From Gleimia europaea ACS-120-V-Col10b (GTDB lineage Bacteria > Actinomycetota > Actinomycetes > Actinomycetales > Actinomycetaceae): a DNA stretch of 64,000 bases. The stretch is taken from assembly GCF_000411155.1 (NCBI RefSeq), contig NZ_KE150266.1, positions 806,001-870,000 on the forward strand, written 5' to 3'. The stretch's first letter is position 1, and each line of letters begins with the position of its first letter. Made by a program: the position numbers and the translations under genes. The notes under the pieces are model-generated. The model saw only the letters and a list, made by a program, of their open reading frames with translations, searched no databases and was not told the origin of the DNA. Shown here in pieces: positions 20,686 through 30,600 of the stretch.

Positions 20686-20871
20686 TCAGTCGACCTCCTC
20701 TACCTCGACCATGTGGCGGACGGCGCGAACCATACCGCGGTTGGACTTGTTGTCCGGCAGAACAACCGACTGGTTGATCTTACGCAGACCAAGAGCACGC
20801 ATCGTGGCGCGCTGACGCTCAGGACGACCAACGTCGCCGCGAACGCGAGTAATCTTCAGATTCTTAGCCAC
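20686..20871 (-). CDS. rpmD: 50S ribosomal protein L30
   Basis: A 61-residue L30 of normal size with [20 protein letters not shown] and [13 protein letters not shown]. It overlaps rpsE by one base. Confidence 0.97.
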   Translation of the reverse strand: MAKNLKITRVRGDVGRPERQRATMRALGLRKINQSVVLPDNKSNRGMVRAVRHMVEVEEVD

Positions 20872-21545
20872 TAGTTGCTCACCCCTGCCGCAGCCTTCTC
20901 GTTCTCAGCCTTCTCGGCAGCAGCGCGGCGCTCAGCCTCACCCTCCGCGCGAGCGCGAAGCATGGAAGCCGGAACTACGCGCTCCAGCGGAAGTCCGCGA
21001 CGCGCAGCCACAGCCTCGGGAACCTCAAGTTCCTTCAAAGCTGCAACCGTAGCGCGAACAATGTTGATTGCGTTCTGCGAGCCAAGCGACTTCGACAGAA
21101 CGTCGTGGATACCCGCGCACTCAAGCACTGCACGAACCGGGCCGCCGGCGATAACACCGGTACCGGGGTTAGCGGGACGAAGCATAACAACGCCCGCAGC
21201 ATCCTCGCCCTGAACCTTGTGCGTGATCGTGCGACGGATCATCGGAACGCGGAAGAAGTTCTTCTTCGCCTCTTCAACGCCCTTCGCAATAGCCTGAGGA
21301 ACTTCCTTAGCCTTGCCGTAGCCAACGCCGACAGTGCCTTCGCCATCTCCAACGACTACAAGAGCCGTGAAGCTGAAACGACGACCACCCTTAACCACCT
21401 TCGAGACGCGGTTAATGGTAACTACACGCTCAATGTACTGGTTCTTGTCGTCACGCCGGTTATTGTCACGGCGCTGATCGCGACCTGAGCGGCGCTCGCG
21501 ACGCTGCTCGTCGCGTCCCTCAGAGTTTTCCTGATTTTTAGCCAT
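20871..21545 (-). CDS. rpsE: 30S ribosomal protein S5
   Basis: A 224-residue S5. The core (about 38-190) has [19 protein letters not shown] and the [16 protein letters not shown] stretch. The Arg/Asp-rich N-terminal 35 residues and the Ala/Glu/Lys-rich tail are extensions beyond the usual 165-200 residues. The spectinomycin-site loop is in normal form. Confidence 0.97.
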   Translation of the reverse strand: MAKNQENSEGRDEQRRERRSGRDQRRDNNRRDDKNQYIERVVTINRVSKVVKGGRRFSFTALVVVGDGEGTVGVGYGKAKEVPQAIAKGVEEAKKNFFRVPMIRRTITHKVQGEDAAGVVMLRPANPGTGVIAGGPVRAVLECAGIHDVLSKSLGSQNAINIVRATVAALKELEVPEAVAARRGLPLERVVPASMLRARAEGEAERRAAAEKAENEKAAAGVSN

Positions 21546-21573
21546 CAGTGTGTTCTCTTCCTTTCGTCGCTTC

Positions 21574-21942
21574 TTACAGCGTCAGCCCGCCCTCGCGGGC
21601 GCCTTCTGCTACAGCGGCGACACGGCCGTGGTACTTATTGCCACCGCGGTCAAAAACCACAGCGGTGATACCGGCATCCTTAGCACGCTGAGCAATCAGT
21701 TCGCCAACGCGGCGAGCCTTCTCAACCTTCGTGCCCTTGCCGTCAAAATCCTTTTCCAAAGTGGAAGCGGATACGAGCGTGTGACCAACCTGATCGTTCA
21801 CAACCTGCGCAACCATGTGGCGGTTAGAGCGGGTCACAACCAGGCGAGGACGCTCCGCAGTACCGTTGACGTTCTTCCGAACACGCTGGTGACGACGCTT
21901 GCGGGCAATAACTTTGCCCTTGCCTTTAACCGTGTAAGCCAT
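21574..21942 (-). CDS. rplR: 50S ribosomal protein L18
   Basis: A 122-residue L18 with [20 protein letters not shown] near the start and the [13 protein letters not shown] motif (here [18 protein letters not shown]) near the end. Binds 5S rRNA with L5. Its start overlaps the rplF stop by one base. Confidence 0.97.
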   Translation of the reverse strand: MAYTVKGKGKVIARKRRHQRVRKNVNGTAERPRLVVTRSNRHMVAQVVNDQVGHTLVSASTLEKDFDGKGTKVEKARRVGELIAQRAKDAGITAVVFDRGGNKYHGRVAAVAEGAREGGLTL

Positions 21943-22478
21943 TACTTACCAGCCTTTCCAACCTTGCGACGTACCTGCTCGCCGGCGTAGCGAACGCCCT
22001 TACCCTTGTAAGGTTCGGGAGCGCGAATCTTGCGGATCTTCGCAGCGGTTTCACCAACCAGCTGCTTATCGATACCGGAAACAGAGAACTTGGTCTGGTT
22101 CTCAACCTTGAACTCGATCCCTTCCGGAGCCTCAACGACAACCGGATGGGAGAAGCCAAGCTGGAACTCAAGGCCCTTGCCCTTCGCGGCAACACGGTAA
22201 CCCGTACCCACAATCTCAAGTTCCTTCGTGTAACCCTGCGTTACACCAACAACCATGTTCTCGATCAAGGAACGCGTAAGACCGTGCATCGCACGCGCCT
22301 CACGATCGTCACCATCGCGAGAGACCTTCACCTCGTTATCTTCAATAACTGCGGCAATCGGGCCTTTCACAACGTAGCTAAGTTCGCCCTTGGGGCCCTT
22401 AACCTTAACTTCGCGATCCGAAATCGTAACGTCAACACCAGCGGGGATCGGGATCGGAGTCTTGCCAATACGTGACAT
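21942..22478 (-). CDS. rplF: 50S ribosomal protein L6
   Basis: A 178-residue L6 with [16 protein letters not shown] at the start and the C-terminal signature [16 protein letters not shown]. Lies 12 bp after rpsH. Confidence 0.98.
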   Translation of the reverse strand: MSRIGKTPIPIPAGVDVTISDREVKVKGPKGELSYVVKGPIAAVIEDNEVKVSRDGDDREARAMHGLTRSLIENMVVGVTQGYTKELEIVGTGYRVAAKGKGLEFQLGFSHPVVVEAPEGIEFKVENQTKFSVSGIDKQLVGETAAKIRKIRAPEPYKGKGVRYAGEQVRRKVGKAGK

Positions 22479-22490
22479 GAATAGTTCTCC

Positions 22491-22889
22491 TTACCAGATG
22501 TAGGCGAGGACTTCCCCACCTACTCCCCTGTTGTATGCCTCGCGGTCAGTGAGCAGGCCGGACGAAGTCGAAAGAATCGCAACGCCAAGACCGCCACGAA
22601 CGCGCGGCAGGTTGGTGGACTTTGCATAAACGCGCAAACCAGGCTTAGAGACGCGCTTTACGCCAGTGATAGCGCGCTCGTGGTTAGCACCGTACTTGAG
22701 GTCAAGCGTCAGAGTTTTACCAACGCGGGCGTCCTCTACCCTGCTAGCGGCAATGTAGCCTTCCCTAACAAGGATCTCAGCAATAGCTGCTTTGAGCTTA
22801 GAATGCGGCATCGACACCGACTCATGCTGTGCCGAGCTCGCATTACGCAGACGCGTGAGCATGTCTGCGATGGGATCAGTCATTGTCAT
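22491..22889 (-). CDS. rpsH: 30S ribosomal protein S8
   Basis: A 132-residue S8 with [13 protein letters not shown] and the late [11 protein letters not shown] end. Two ATGs two codons apart (22889 and 22883) could both serve as the start. In E. coli S8 represses the spc operon by binding its mRNA; no such site was identified here. Confidence 0.97.
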   Translation of the reverse strand: MTMTDPIADMLTRLRNASSAQHESVSMPHSKLKAAIAEILVREGYIAASRVEDARVGKTLTLDLKYGANHERAITGVKRVSKPGLRVYAKSTNLPRVRGGLGVAILSTSSGLLTDREAYNRGVGGEVLAYIW

Positions 22890-22958
22890 CGGGGTTTCTC
22901 CCCTTCCTCAACGCGGTTTCCAAAACTGCTTCTCAGCATTGGACCTGCGATGTAGTCG

Positions 22959-23144
22959 TTACCAGCTGCTCTTAGTCACACCCGGAAGCTCGCCGTTAAG
23001 AGCGAGTTCACGCAGGCAGACACGGCACAATCCGAACTTGCGGTACACCGAGTGCGGACGACCGCAACGGTTGCAACGCGTGTAAGCACGAACCGCAAAC
23101 TTAGGCTTGCGGGCGGCCTTTACTTTCAAAGACGTCTTCGCCAT
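22959..23144 (-). CDS. rpsZ: 30S ribosomal protein S14, zinc-binding type
   Basis: A 61-residue short S14 with a zinc ribbon: Cys24, Cys27, Cys40 and Cys43 in RCNRCGRP and FGLCRVCLR. Lies in the spc operon between rplE and rpsH. Actinobacteria often have a second, zinc-free copy elsewhere; none is in this window. Confidence 0.97.
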   Translation of the reverse strand: MAKTSLKVKAARKPKFAVRAYTRCNRCGRPHSVYRKFGLCRVCLRELALNGELPGVTKSSW

Positions 23145-23147
23145 TTG

Positions 23148-23693
23148 TCAGTTCTCCTTGAGCGGGAAGCCCAGGCCGCGCAGAAGCGCACGACCCTCAT
23201 CGTCGGTTTTGGCTGACGTGACGATCGTGATGTCCATGCCACGAACGCGATCAATGTTGTCCACATTGATCTCGTGGAATACGGACTGTTCCGTCAGGCC
23301 GAACGTGTAGTTGCCGTTACCGTCGAACTGCTTCGGGCTTAGACCACGGAAGTCGCGGATACGCGGAAGCGCAAGAGAGATCAAGCGATCCATGAACTCC
23401 CACATGCGGTCACCACGCATCGTGACGTGCGTGCCAATAGGCTGCCCCTCACGCAACTTGAACTGCGCGATCGACTTACGAGCCTTGGTAACAGCCGGCT
23501 TCTGGCCGGTGATAACGGTCAAGTCGCGAATCGCACCCTCGATAGCCTTCGAGTCACGAGCCGCATCTCCAACACCCATGTTCACGACGACCTTAACCAG
23601 GCCACCTACCTCCATGGGGTTAGTGTGCGCGAAGTCCTTTTCCAACTTCGGGCGAACCTCATCAATGTACTTTTGCTTCAAGCGAGGGGTCAT
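23148..23693 (-). CDS. rplE: 50S ribosomal protein L5
   Basis: A 181-residue L5 with [19 protein letters not shown] and the C-terminal [19 protein letters not shown]. Binds 5S rRNA. Start overlaps the rplX stop by 4 bp. Confidence 0.98.
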   Translation of the reverse strand: MTPRLKQKYIDEVRPKLEKDFAHTNPMEVGGLVKVVVNMGVGDAARDSKAIEGAIRDLTVITGQKPAVTKARKSIAQFKLREGQPIGTHVTMRGDRMWEFMDRLISLALPRIRDFRGLSPKQFDGNGNYTFGLTEQSVFHEINVDNIDRVRGMDITIVTSAKTDDEGRALLRGLGFPLKEN

Positions 23694-24136
23694 GCTCCGA
23701 TTTCCTTTCCAGGTTCGAGGCCGCGCTTGGTACCACCACGAACCACGCGAATCGGGTTGCGGTTAATACGCTTGCCGTTCTCGTCGCGCTCAACGCGGAA
23801 GCCAACACGAACACGCTTCTTCGTATCCGGATCCACAAGAGCCACCTTGGAAATGTGGATCGGAGCTTCAATGTGCTCAATGCCGCCAGTGGTGGCGCCC
23901 TGGGCAGACATGCCCTGACGCGTATGGCGGGTCTTCACGTTGATGCCCTCAACGAGGACCTTCTGCTCGGCTGGGAACACCTTAATAACGCGTCCCTGCT
24001 TGCCCTTATCGCCAGGCGCTAGAGGAGCGAGCCCCTCGGCCTCGCGGCGCTTGTTGCGCTCATCAATCTTCTTCTGATCGCTCGTGCGACCAGAGATGAC
24101 CTCTACCAGGTCACCCTTCTTAATTTTTGCTGCCAT
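23690..24136 (-). CDS. rplX: 50S ribosomal protein L24 with a KOW-loop insertion
   Basis: A 148-residue L24, against about 102-110 in most bacteria. The KOW motif is split: residues 1-16 (GDLVEVISG end) are followed by about 26 extra charged residues (about 17-42), and the motif resumes at [13 protein letters not shown]. The rest is normal, with [13 protein letters not shown] and [12 protein letters not shown]. The tail is also slightly extended. L24 starts 50S assembly and sits near the exit tunnel. Start overlaps the rplN stop by one base. The insertion may be shared across the family; I could not check. Confidence 0.95.
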   Translation of the reverse strand: MAAKIKKGDLVEVISGRTSDQKKIDERNKRREAEGLAPLAPGDKGKQGRVIKVFPAEQKVLVEGINVKTRHTRQGMSAQGATTGGIEHIEAPIHISKVALVDPDTKKRVRVGFRVERDENGKRINRNPIRVVRGGTKRGLEPGKEIGA

Positions 24137-24504
24137 CAGAGCACCTCCGGTGCGAGTGACACGATCTTCATGAACTTCTTGTCACGAAGCTCACGGCCCA
24201 CGGGGCCAAAGATACGGGTACCACGCGGTTCGCCATCACTCTTAAGGATGACAGCTGCGTTTTCATCGAAGCGGATGTAAGAACCGTCTGGGCGGCGGCG
24301 TTCCTTGCGGGTACGCACAACAACTGCCTTGACGATCTCACCCTTCTTCACGTTGCCGCCGGGGATAGCGTCTTTCACGGATGCGACGATAGTATCGCCA
24401 ACACCCGCATAGCGCCGACCCGAGCCACCGAGGACACGGATGCACAGGATTTCCTTAGCTCCCGTGTTGTCGGCAACTTTTAGTCGCGACTCCTGCTGGA
24501 TCAT
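24136..24504 (-). CDS. rplN: 50S ribosomal protein L14
   Basis: A 122-residue L14 starting at the ATG at 24504 ([18 protein letters not shown]). The frame is open 15 codons further upstream, but those are not family sequence. The [19 protein letters not shown] stretch is diagnostic. First gene of the spc operon, separated from rpsQ by 408 bp and a terminator. Confidence 0.97.
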   Translation of the reverse strand: MIQQESRLKVADNTGAKEILCIRVLGGSGRRYAGVGDTIVASVKDAIPGGNVKKGEIVKAVVVRTRKERRRPDGSYIRFDENAAVILKSDGEPRGTRIFGPVGRELRDKKFMKIVSLAPEVL

Positions 24505-24912
24505 TCGTTGTACTCCTGTCGTCGAGCTGGTTCTCATACACGCACACAAATGCGCTTGAGCCTGGCCGAACGTATACGGACTTGTGCGCGAATTTTCGCG
24601 CTATGTTACCTCTTCACCTCAGACTCGAGCACACCAGGAAACCATCGGTGCTAGGTCTCTGAAACAAAGTAGGCTGGGTCTTACAACGTGGGCGTGGTGG
24701 GTTAAGCCACTCAGTGCGATACGCGCACGTTTGGAAAAATGCGCACACTGCCACTGCTGCAAAGACTGCAACCCCAACAGCTTACGCTACTTCCCCACGC
24801 AAACCAAAGAGAGGGGAGAACAAAAACCCTGTGCCTTTGCTCACCCACAGCACATACAAAGAATGTAGCCACCCGTTCGGGTGGCTACATCCTGAAAGGT
24901 TACAAGTAGAAA
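24505..24912. other. 408-bp intergenic region between the S10 and spc operons
   Basis: Holds the rpsQ terminator at its right end and must hold the spc-operon promoter. TATACGTT and TAACAT stretches 60-110 bp before rplN are possible -10 elements without clear -35 partners. A GCGCGAA/TTCGCGC inverted repeat lies at 24586-24601. No coding sequence is convincing. Confidence 0.5.
24863..24890 (-). terminator. Terminator after rpsQ
   Basis: A perfect 12-bp stem (ATGTAGCCACCC and complement) with a GTTC-type 4-nt loop, about 23 bp past the rpsQ stop and followed by TCTTTGTATG on the minus strand. Ends the S10 operon. Confidence 0.85.
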
Positions 24913-25182
24913 CTACTTGGCTCGCTCGATTACCTCGACTACGCGCCAGCGCTTCGTCTTGGAAAGCGGACGAGTCTCCATGATGCGAACCAAGTCGCCA
25001 ACACGGATATCATTGTTCTCGTCGTGCGCCTTAACCTTCTTGGTACGGGTAACAACCTTGCCGTACAGAGGGTGCTTGGTACGATCCTCGAGCTCTACCA
25101 CGACCGTCCTATCCATCTTGTCGGATACGACGTAACCGCGGCGAACCTTACGATGGTTACGAACTACAGGCGTTTCGCTCAC
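24913..25182 (-). CDS. rpsQ: 30S ribosomal protein S17
   Basis: An 89-residue S17 with [20 protein letters not shown] and [18 protein letters not shown]. Last gene of the S10 operon, 5 bp after rpmC. Confidence 0.97.
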   Translation of the reverse strand: MSETPVVRNHRKVRRGYVVSDKMDRTVVVELEDRTKHPLYGKVVTRTKKVKAHDENNDIRVGDLVRIMETRPLSKTKRWRVVEVIERAK

Positions 25183-25187
25183 TTAAC

Positions 25188-25424
25188 TCACTCCTCGCTA
25201 TTCGGTGCGGTGCGAATACCGAGCTCACGCTCACGCGCCACAGTGTAAATACGGGCGATGTCACGGCGAACAGCCTTAAAGCGGCCGTGATCCTCAACCT
25301 GTCCGAGAGCCTTGGAGAAACGCAGGTTAAACAGTTCTGCCTTAGCCTTCTCAAGCTCGCTCGCAAGCTGGGCGTTATCCATCTCGTCGAGCTCAGCCGT
25401 CGTTAGACCCTTCTTGTCTGCCAT
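25188..25424 (-). CDS. rpmC: 50S ribosomal protein L29
   Basis: A 78-residue two-helix L29 with [19 protein letters not shown] and [18 protein letters not shown]. One-base overlap with rplP. Confidence 0.97.
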   Translation of the reverse strand: MADKKGLTTAELDEMDNAQLASELEKAKAELFNLRFSKALGQVEDHGRFKAVRRDIARIYTVARERELGIRTAPNSEE

Positions 25425-25843
25425 TATGCGTCACCACCCTCACGGACCACGAACTTGGTCTTAATCGGGAGCTTGTGCTGCGCGCGACGCATAGCTTCAC
25501 GAGCTACGTGCTCTTCAACACCAGCAAGCTCAAACATGACACGACCCGGCTTCACGTTAGCGATCCAGAACTCCGGAGCACCCTTACCGGAACCCATACG
25601 GGTTTCAGCGGGCTTCTTTGTGAGTGCGTGATCCGGAAAAATGTTAATCCAGACCTTACCGCCACGCTTAATGTAACGGGTCATTGCAATACGAGCGGCC
25701 TCAATCTGACGGTTAGTGATGTAGGCGGGCTCAAGAGCCTGAATGCCGTAATCACCGAACGCAATCTCAGTGCCACCCTTCGCCATACCCTTACGGGTCG
25801 GACGGTGCGGTTTGCGGTACTTAGTCCGCCTTGGGATAAGCAC
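25424..25843 (-). CDS. rplP: 50S ribosomal protein L16
   Basis: A 139-residue L16 with [18 protein letters not shown] at the start and [18 protein letters not shown] in the middle. GTG start at 25843, 2 bp after the rpsC stop. Contacts the A-site tRNA elbow. Confidence 0.98.
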   Translation of the reverse strand: MLIPRRTKYRKPHRPTRKGMAKGGTEIAFGDYGIQALEPAYITNRQIEAARIAMTRYIKRGGKVWINIFPDHALTKKPAETRMGSGKGAPEFWIANVKPGRVMFELAGVEEHVAREAMRRAQHKLPIKTKFVVREGGDA

Positions 25844-25845
25844 GA

Positions 25846-26655
25846 CTAGGCCTCCGATCCAGATGTCTCAGCCTTAGGGGTAGCCTCTTCAGCTGCCTCC
25901 TGCGGCCTCTTATTCCTGGGCTGATCGCCACCACGACGCGCGCCACGACGGCCACGGCCACCACGACGGGCGCCACCGCGGTTACCAGCCTCCATAAGCT
26001 GCTGCTGGTACTCGCGCTCGGTCACGTTGCCCTTGTAAATCCAAACCTTCACACCAATACGGCCAAACGTCGTACGAGCCTCGTAGAAGCCGTAATCGAT
26101 GTAGGCGCGCAGGGTGTGCAGAGGCACACGACCTTCACGGTAGAACTCGGTACGAGACATTTCAGCACCGCCAAGACGACCCGACACCTGGACACGAATG
26201 CCCTCGGCGCCACCGCGCATAGCCGACTGAATGCCCTTACGCATTGCGCGACGGAACGACACGCGAGCAGCAAGCTGCTCGGCAATGCCCTGCGCAACGA
26301 GCTTCGCATCAAGCTCAGGGTTCTTAACTTCGAGAATGTTCAGCTGAACCTGCTTGCCCGTCAGCTTCTCTAGCTGCTGGCGAAGACGGTCAGCTTCTGC
26401 ACCGCGACGGCCAATAACAATGCCGGGGCGAGCAGTATGTAGGTCAACACGAACGCGATCGGTAGTGCGCTCAATAACGACCTTCGACACGCCAGCGCGC
26501 TCCAGGTGCTCGTTCAGGAAGTCGCGAATCTTCACGTCTTCGATCACGTAGTCGCTGTAACGCTGGCCTTCCGTGGTGGAGTCAGCGAACCAGCGGGAGC
26601 GGTGCTCGGTGGTAATACCAAGCCTAAATCCGGTGGGGTTAACCTTCTGACCCAT
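25846..26655 (-). CDS. rpsC: 30S ribosomal protein S3
   Basis: A 269-residue S3 with [14 protein letters not shown] at the start, a KH domain with [17 protein letters not shown] (about 72-88) and the C-terminal domain with [13 protein letters not shown]. The last 50 residues are a Gly/Arg-rich then Glu/Thr-rich extension, common in actinobacterial S3. Confidence 0.98.
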   Translation of the reverse strand: MGQKVNPTGFRLGITTEHRSRWFADSTTEGQRYSDYVIEDVKIRDFLNEHLERAGVSKVVIERTTDRVRVDLHTARPGIVIGRRGAEADRLRQQLEKLTGKQVQLNILEVKNPELDAKLVAQGIAEQLAARVSFRRAMRKGIQSAMRGGAEGIRVQVSGRLGGAEMSRTEFYREGRVPLHTLRAYIDYGFYEARTTFGRIGVKVWIYKGNVTEREYQQQLMEAGNRGGARRGGRGRRGARRGGDQPRNKRPQEAAEEATPKAETSGSEA

Positions 26656-27026
26656 TACCGGCCTTCCTTCCCTTTGTCGTCCTTCGTACCAACCACCAAG
26701 GTGATGTGGCTCGTGCGCTTCAAAATCTGAGCGGCACGACCCTGCGCACGCGGGCGGAAACGCTTCATGGTTGGACCCTCATTCACGTAAGCCTCAACTA
26801 CGTAAAGATCCTCTTCCTTGAAACGTTCGCCAGCGTTTTCAGCCTTCACTTTCGCGTTGGCTATAGCACTCATCAGAATCTTGCGGATATCTTTTGCGAC
26901 AGCCTGCGGAGCGAACCGCAGAATGTCCGCTGCCTCCAAGGCATTCTTGTTGCGGATTTCATTCACAACGCGACGTGCCTTGAGGGGCGTGACGCGTACG
27001 TAGCGCGCCTGCGCCTTGGCTTCCAT
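26655..27026 (-). CDS. rplV: 50S ribosomal protein L22
   Basis: A 123-residue L22. The ATG at 27026 gives the family-like start [20 protein letters not shown]; five extra codons upstream are open but not conserved. The late [20 protein letters not shown] stretch belongs to the exit-tunnel loop. One-base overlap with rpsC. Confidence 0.97.
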   Translation of the reverse strand: MEAKAQARYVRVTPLKARRVVNEIRNKNALEAADILRFAPQAVAKDIRKILMSAIANAKVKAENAGERFKEEDLYVVEAYVNEGPTMKRFRPRAQGRAAQILKRTSHITLVVGTKDDKGKEGR

Positions 27027-27061
27027 TAAAACCTGCCTCATTTCTAGCTACAAGACCAGGC

Positions 27062-27343
27062 TTAGCGCCTGCGTGCCTTGCGATCGTCCTTGTCATGGCT
27101 ACGGAAGGTGCGAGTCGGAGCAAATTCACCGAACTTGTGACCAACCATTGCTTCCGTAACGAAGACCGGCACGTGCTTACGGCCGTCATGCACTGCAACA
27201 GTATGCCCCAGGAAATCCGGGGTAATGACGGACCTACGAGACCAGGTCTTAATAACGTTCTTCGTACCCTTATCGTTTAGCTCATCAACCTTCTTCAGGA
27301 GATGCTCGTCAACGAAGGGTCCCTTCTTTAGACTGCGTGGCAT
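27062..27343 (-). CDS. rpsS: 30S ribosomal protein S19
   Basis: A 93-residue S19 with [18 protein letters not shown] and [20 protein letters not shown]. Lies between rplB and rplV. Confidence 0.98.
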   Translation of the reverse strand: MPRSLKKGPFVDEHLLKKVDELNDKGTKNVIKTWSRRSVITPDFLGHTVAVHDGRKHVPVFVTEAMVGHKFGEFAPTRTFRSHDKDDRKARRR

Positions 27344-27358
27344 AATCCAGCTCCTCTA

Positions 27359-28195
27359 TCAGCGCTTCTTGCCGGTCCGGCGACGGCGCACAATGAGCTT
27401 GTCGCTGGGCTTATTCGGACGACGGGTACGGACTTCGGGCTTACCCCACGGGCTAACCGGGTGACGGCCACCAGACGTGCGCCCCTCACCACCACCATGC
27501 GGGTGATCGACAGGGTTCATAGCAACACCACGAACGTGCGGACGGCGTCCCTTCCAACGCATACGTCCGGCCTTACCCCAGTTAATGTTGGACTGCTCGG
27601 CATTGCCAACAGCACCAACAGTTGCGCGGGCCATGACCTCAACGTTGCGGATTTCGCCAGAAGGCATACGCAGCTGCGCGAAGCGGCCTTCCTTTGCAAC
27701 CAACTGGACAGAGGTGCCAGCAGAACGTGCGATCTTTGCGCCACCGCCAGGGTAAAGCTCAACAGCGTGAACCACGGTACCAACCGGGATATTGCGTAGC
27801 GGCAAATTGTTGCCCGGCTTAATATCGGCGTTTGCACCAGATTCGACGACGTCGCCCTGATTCAGGTTTGCAGGAGCGAGGATGTAACGCTTTGCACCAT
27901 CGGCGTAGTGCAACAGAGCGATACGAGCAGTACGGTTCGGGTCGTACTCGATGTGAGCGACCTTGGCCGGAATGCCATCTTTATCGTTGCGGCGGAAATC
28001 AATCAGACGGTAGGCGCGCTTATGGCCGCCACCACGGTGACGAGCCGTCACACGACCCTGATTGTTACGACCGCCGGTCTTGGTCAGCGGGCGAACCAGA
28101 GACTTCTCCGGAGTGCTCCGGGTAATCTCCACGAAGTCCGCCACGCTCGAGCCACGACGACCAGGAGTCGTGGGCTTGTACTTACGGATTGCCAT
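27359..28195 (-). CDS. rplB: 50S ribosomal protein L2
   Basis: A 278-residue L2 of normal length with the C-terminal [14 protein letters not shown] motif next to the peptidyl-transferase centre, including its conserved histidine, and the KSDKLIV-type end (here [10 protein letters not shown]). Confidence 0.98.
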   Translation of the reverse strand: MAIRKYKPTTPGRRGSSVADFVEITRSTPEKSLVRPLTKTGGRNNQGRVTARHRGGGHKRAYRLIDFRRNDKDGIPAKVAHIEYDPNRTARIALLHYADGAKRYILAPANLNQGDVVESGANADIKPGNNLPLRNIPVGTVVHAVELYPGGGAKIARSAGTSVQLVAKEGRFAQLRMPSGEIRNVEVMARATVGAVGNAEQSNINWGKAGRMRWKGRRPHVRGVAMNPVDHPHGGGEGRTSGGRHPVSPWGKPEVRTRRPNKPSDKLIVRRRRTGKKR

Positions 28196-28221
28196 TATTT
28201 GTAACCTTCTTCTTCGATGAC

Positions 28222-28524
28222 TCAGGCGAGATCGCCGAAGATGTCAATGGTGCCTTCGCTTACAGTAACGATGGCTCGCTTCGTGTTGTTTCGACGGCCA
28301 ATACCATCGCGAGTGCGGTAGCGCTTGCCCTGTCGGTTCTGCGTAGCAACGTGGCTGACCTTCACATCGAAGATCGCCTCGATTGCCTGGCGGATTTCAG
28401 TCTTGTTCGCGCGCGGATCTACCAGGAACGTGTACTTTCCAAGATCCATCAGACCGGAAGACTTCTCGGTGATAACCGGCGCGAAAATAATGTCGCGGGG
28501 GTTCTTCGACTTTTCGAGACTCAC
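28222..28524 (-). CDS. rplW: 50S ribosomal protein L23
   Basis: A 100-residue L23 with [20 protein letters not shown] and [16 protein letters not shown]. Located at the tunnel exit, the docking site for trigger factor and SRP. Overlaps rplD by 4 bp. Confidence 0.97.
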   Translation of the reverse strand: MSLEKSKNPRDIIFAPVITEKSSGLMDLGKYTFLVDPRANKTEIRQAIEAIFDVKVSHVATQNRQGKRYRTRDGIGRRNNTKRAIVTVSEGTIDIFGDLA

Positions 28525-29162
28525 TTGTTGTCCTCCCTCGATGCGATGAAGCTTTCAAGAGCGTCCTTGGTGAACACAACATCTTCCGCATTCATCACGT
28601 CGTACGTGTTGAGCTGGTCAGCCCAAAGAACGTGAACGCTAGGAAGGTTGCGAACCGAAAGACGGTTCAGGTCATCCTCACGCGTTACCACGACGAGAGC
28701 CTTACGACCGTCAACGATCTTGTCAAGAGCAACTCGTGCGGTCTTGGTGGACGGAGTATCGCCCTCAAGAAGGCCGAGAATAACGTGCACGCGGCCACCG
28801 CGGAAGCGATCCGAAAGCGCGCTGTAAAGTGCTGCCGCCTTCATCTTCTTAGGGGTACGCTCAGCGTACGAACGCGGTTGCGGACCATGTACAACGCCGC
28901 CACCAACCCACTGCGGAGCGCGGATCGAACCCTGACGGGCACGACCGGTGCCCTTCTGGCGCCAAGGCTTCTTACCACCGCCGCGAACCTCGCCGCGAGT
29001 CTTGACCTTGTGGGTTCCAGCGCGAGCTGCACCCAGCTGAGCCTTAACAACCTGGTGGATTAGCGGAATGTTCAACGGGGTGTCAAAGTACTTTGCGGGG
29101 AGCTCGATAGTCTCGACCTTCTTACCCTCAAAGCCCAAAACGTCAATAGTCAACTTAGCCAT
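28521..29162 (-). CDS. rplD: 50S ribosomal protein L4
   Basis: A 213-residue L4 whose tunnel loop contains [20 protein letters not shown] and [16 protein letters not shown]. In E. coli L4 represses the S10 operon; whether it does so here is unknown. Confidence 0.98.
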   Translation of the reverse strand: MAKLTIDVLGFEGKKVETIELPAKYFDTPLNIPLIHQVVKAQLGAARAGTHKVKTRGEVRGGGKKPWRQKGTGRARQGSIRAPQWVGGGVVHGPQPRSYAERTPKKMKAAALYSALSDRFRGGRVHVILGLLEGDTPSTKTARVALDKIVDGRKALVVVTREDDLNRLSVRNLPSVHVLWADQLNTYDVMNAEDVVFTKDALESFIASREDNK

Positions 29163-29169
29163 TTATAGT

Positions 29170-29835
29170 TCACGCACCCTTCACAGAGGAGCGAACCAGA
29201 ACAACCGCGTTCTTCGGGCCCGGAATGGCGCCACGAATAAGCAGCAGACCCTTTTCCGCATCAACCGCGAAAACAGTCTGGTTCTGGATGGTACGACGGA
29301 CATTGCCCATACGGCCGGCCATGCGGGTGCCCTTAAATACGCGACCAGGGGTCGAGGCACCACCGATTGAGCCCGGCTTACGGTGAATCTTGTGAGCACC
29401 GTGGCCAGCGGGACCGCCAGCGAAACCGTGACGCTTCATCGTGCCAGCAAAGCCCTTACCCTTCGTGTTACCGGAAACGTCAACCTTGTCTCCCGCAGCG
29501 AAGACGTCCGCAGTGAGCTCCTGGCCGACCTCAAACGAATCAGCTTCAGAAGTGCGAACCTCAACGAGGTGACGGACAGGCTTAACGCCGGCCTTCTCAA
29601 AGTGACCAGCCAAAGGCTTGGTGATACGGCGAGCATCGATCTCGCCAAATCCAATCTGTGCGGCACAGTAGCCGTCAATCTCTTCAGTGCGCACCTGCGT
29701 AACGACGTTGGTGCCCACCTGCACGACCGTCAAAGGAACGACCTTACCGTCGCTATCCCATGCCTGGGTCATGCCGAGCTTGCGGCCAAGTAGCGCCTTA
29801 ACGGGCGCAACCGCCTGCTTGGTGTTTTTAGTCAT
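29170..29835 (-). CDS. rplC: 50S ribosomal protein L3
   Basis: A 221-residue L3 with [19 protein letters not shown] and the [19 protein letters not shown] loop that reaches the peptidyl-transferase centre. Follows rpsJ by 14 bp. Confidence 0.98.
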   Translation of the reverse strand: MTKNTKQAVAPVKALLGRKLGMTQAWDSDGKVVPLTVVQVGTNVVTQVRTEEIDGYCAAQIGFGEIDARRITKPLAGHFEKAGVKPVRHLVEVRTSEADSFEVGQELTADVFAAGDKVDVSGNTKGKGFAGTMKRHGFAGGPAGHGAHKIHRKPGSIGGASTPGRVFKGTRMAGRMGNVRRTIQNQTVFAVDAEKGLLLIRGAIPGPKNAVVLVRSSVKGA

Positions 29836-29849
29836 GTCTGCAGGTTTCC

Positions 29850-30158
29850 TCAGAGTTTAATATCGATTTTTACGTCGGCCGGAAGGTCGAGTCGCATAAG
29901 CGAGTCAACTGCCTTCGGCGTCGGGTCGATGATGTCAATCAAGCGCTTGTGAGTGCGCATTTCAAAGTGTTCGCGGCTGTCCTTGTACTTGTGGGGCGAC
30001 CGAATAACCGTAAAAACGTTACGCTCGGTCGGCAGCGGCACCGGGCCCACTACCGTCGCACCTGCGCGCTGCACAGTGTCGACGATCTTGCGCGCGGAGC
30101 TGTCAATGACCTCGTGGTCATAGGACTTGAGCCGGATGCGGATCTTTTGTCCCGCCAT
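29850..30158 (-). CDS. rpsJ: 30S ribosomal protein S10
   Basis: A 102-residue S10 (NusE) with [20 protein letters not shown] and [14 protein letters not shown]. Besides its ribosome role it links NusG to the ribosome. First gene of the S10 operon, behind a leader region of about 440 bp. Confidence 0.98.
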   Translation of the reverse strand: MAGQKIRIRLKSYDHEVIDSSARKIVDTVQRAGATVVGPVPLPTERNVFTVIRSPHKYKDSREHFEMRTHKRLIDIIDPTPKAVDSLMRLDLPADVKIDIKL

Positions 30159-30600
30159 GCCGTCTTACCTCTCTTAAACAGCTTCTCACCGGTCCCCGCG
30201 CTCGGGCGTGTCGCTTTTTCAAACAGCTTCGCGCGGTGGCTCCCCATTGGAGGAACGGGACCGTTTTCTTGTGATCAAGAACATGGAGCATAAAGCCCCT
30301 CAGCAGAGTGCATGTTCATACTCTCCACTATTCGTCCTCCCAAGATGTCACTCTCGTTCGGACACAACCACACCAGTTTGACAGATTTAAGCACTGATTC
30401 CAAATGATTTGGGATTTAGTGGTGTGATTCTCAAAAGCTTCAATTTGCAACCAGCTGCAGGCGTCTCAACGCGCGTGTGCGCAGCGCCTTTTTCAACCTG
30501 ACGCTCCCTAACGTTAAGGCACCTAAGGAGAAACGAAGCAACAGAAATAAGTTTGTGGCCCGAAGCAAACGCTTCGGGCCACAACTAAAGTCAGTCAGAC
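30159..30600. other. 442-bp region between tuf and rpsJ
   Basis: Contains the tuf terminator and the promoter/leader of the S10 operon. Visible structures are AACGG/CCGTT near 30254-30265, a GAACATG/CATGTTC stem (30279-30285 and 30311-30317) and CCAAAT/ATTTGG (30400-30412). AAACAGCTTC occurs twice, near 30176 and 30221. No promoter hexamer pair is clear and no ORF is convincing. It may be an autoregulatory leader. Confidence 0.5.
30553..30584 (-). terminator. Terminator after tuf
   Basis: A perfect 14-bp stem (TTGTGGCCCGAAGC and complement) with an AAAC loop, 16 bp past the tuf stop, then CTTATTTCTGTT on the minus strand. Confidence 0.85.

Noticed and set aside
24584..24868. Plus-strand frame with a cysteine-rich CAHCHCCKDC stretch between rpsQ and rplN
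   Set aside because: No ribosome site, it starts at a GTG in a promoter region, its end runs into the rpsQ terminator, and the residues around the cysteines do not resemble a known zinc domain.
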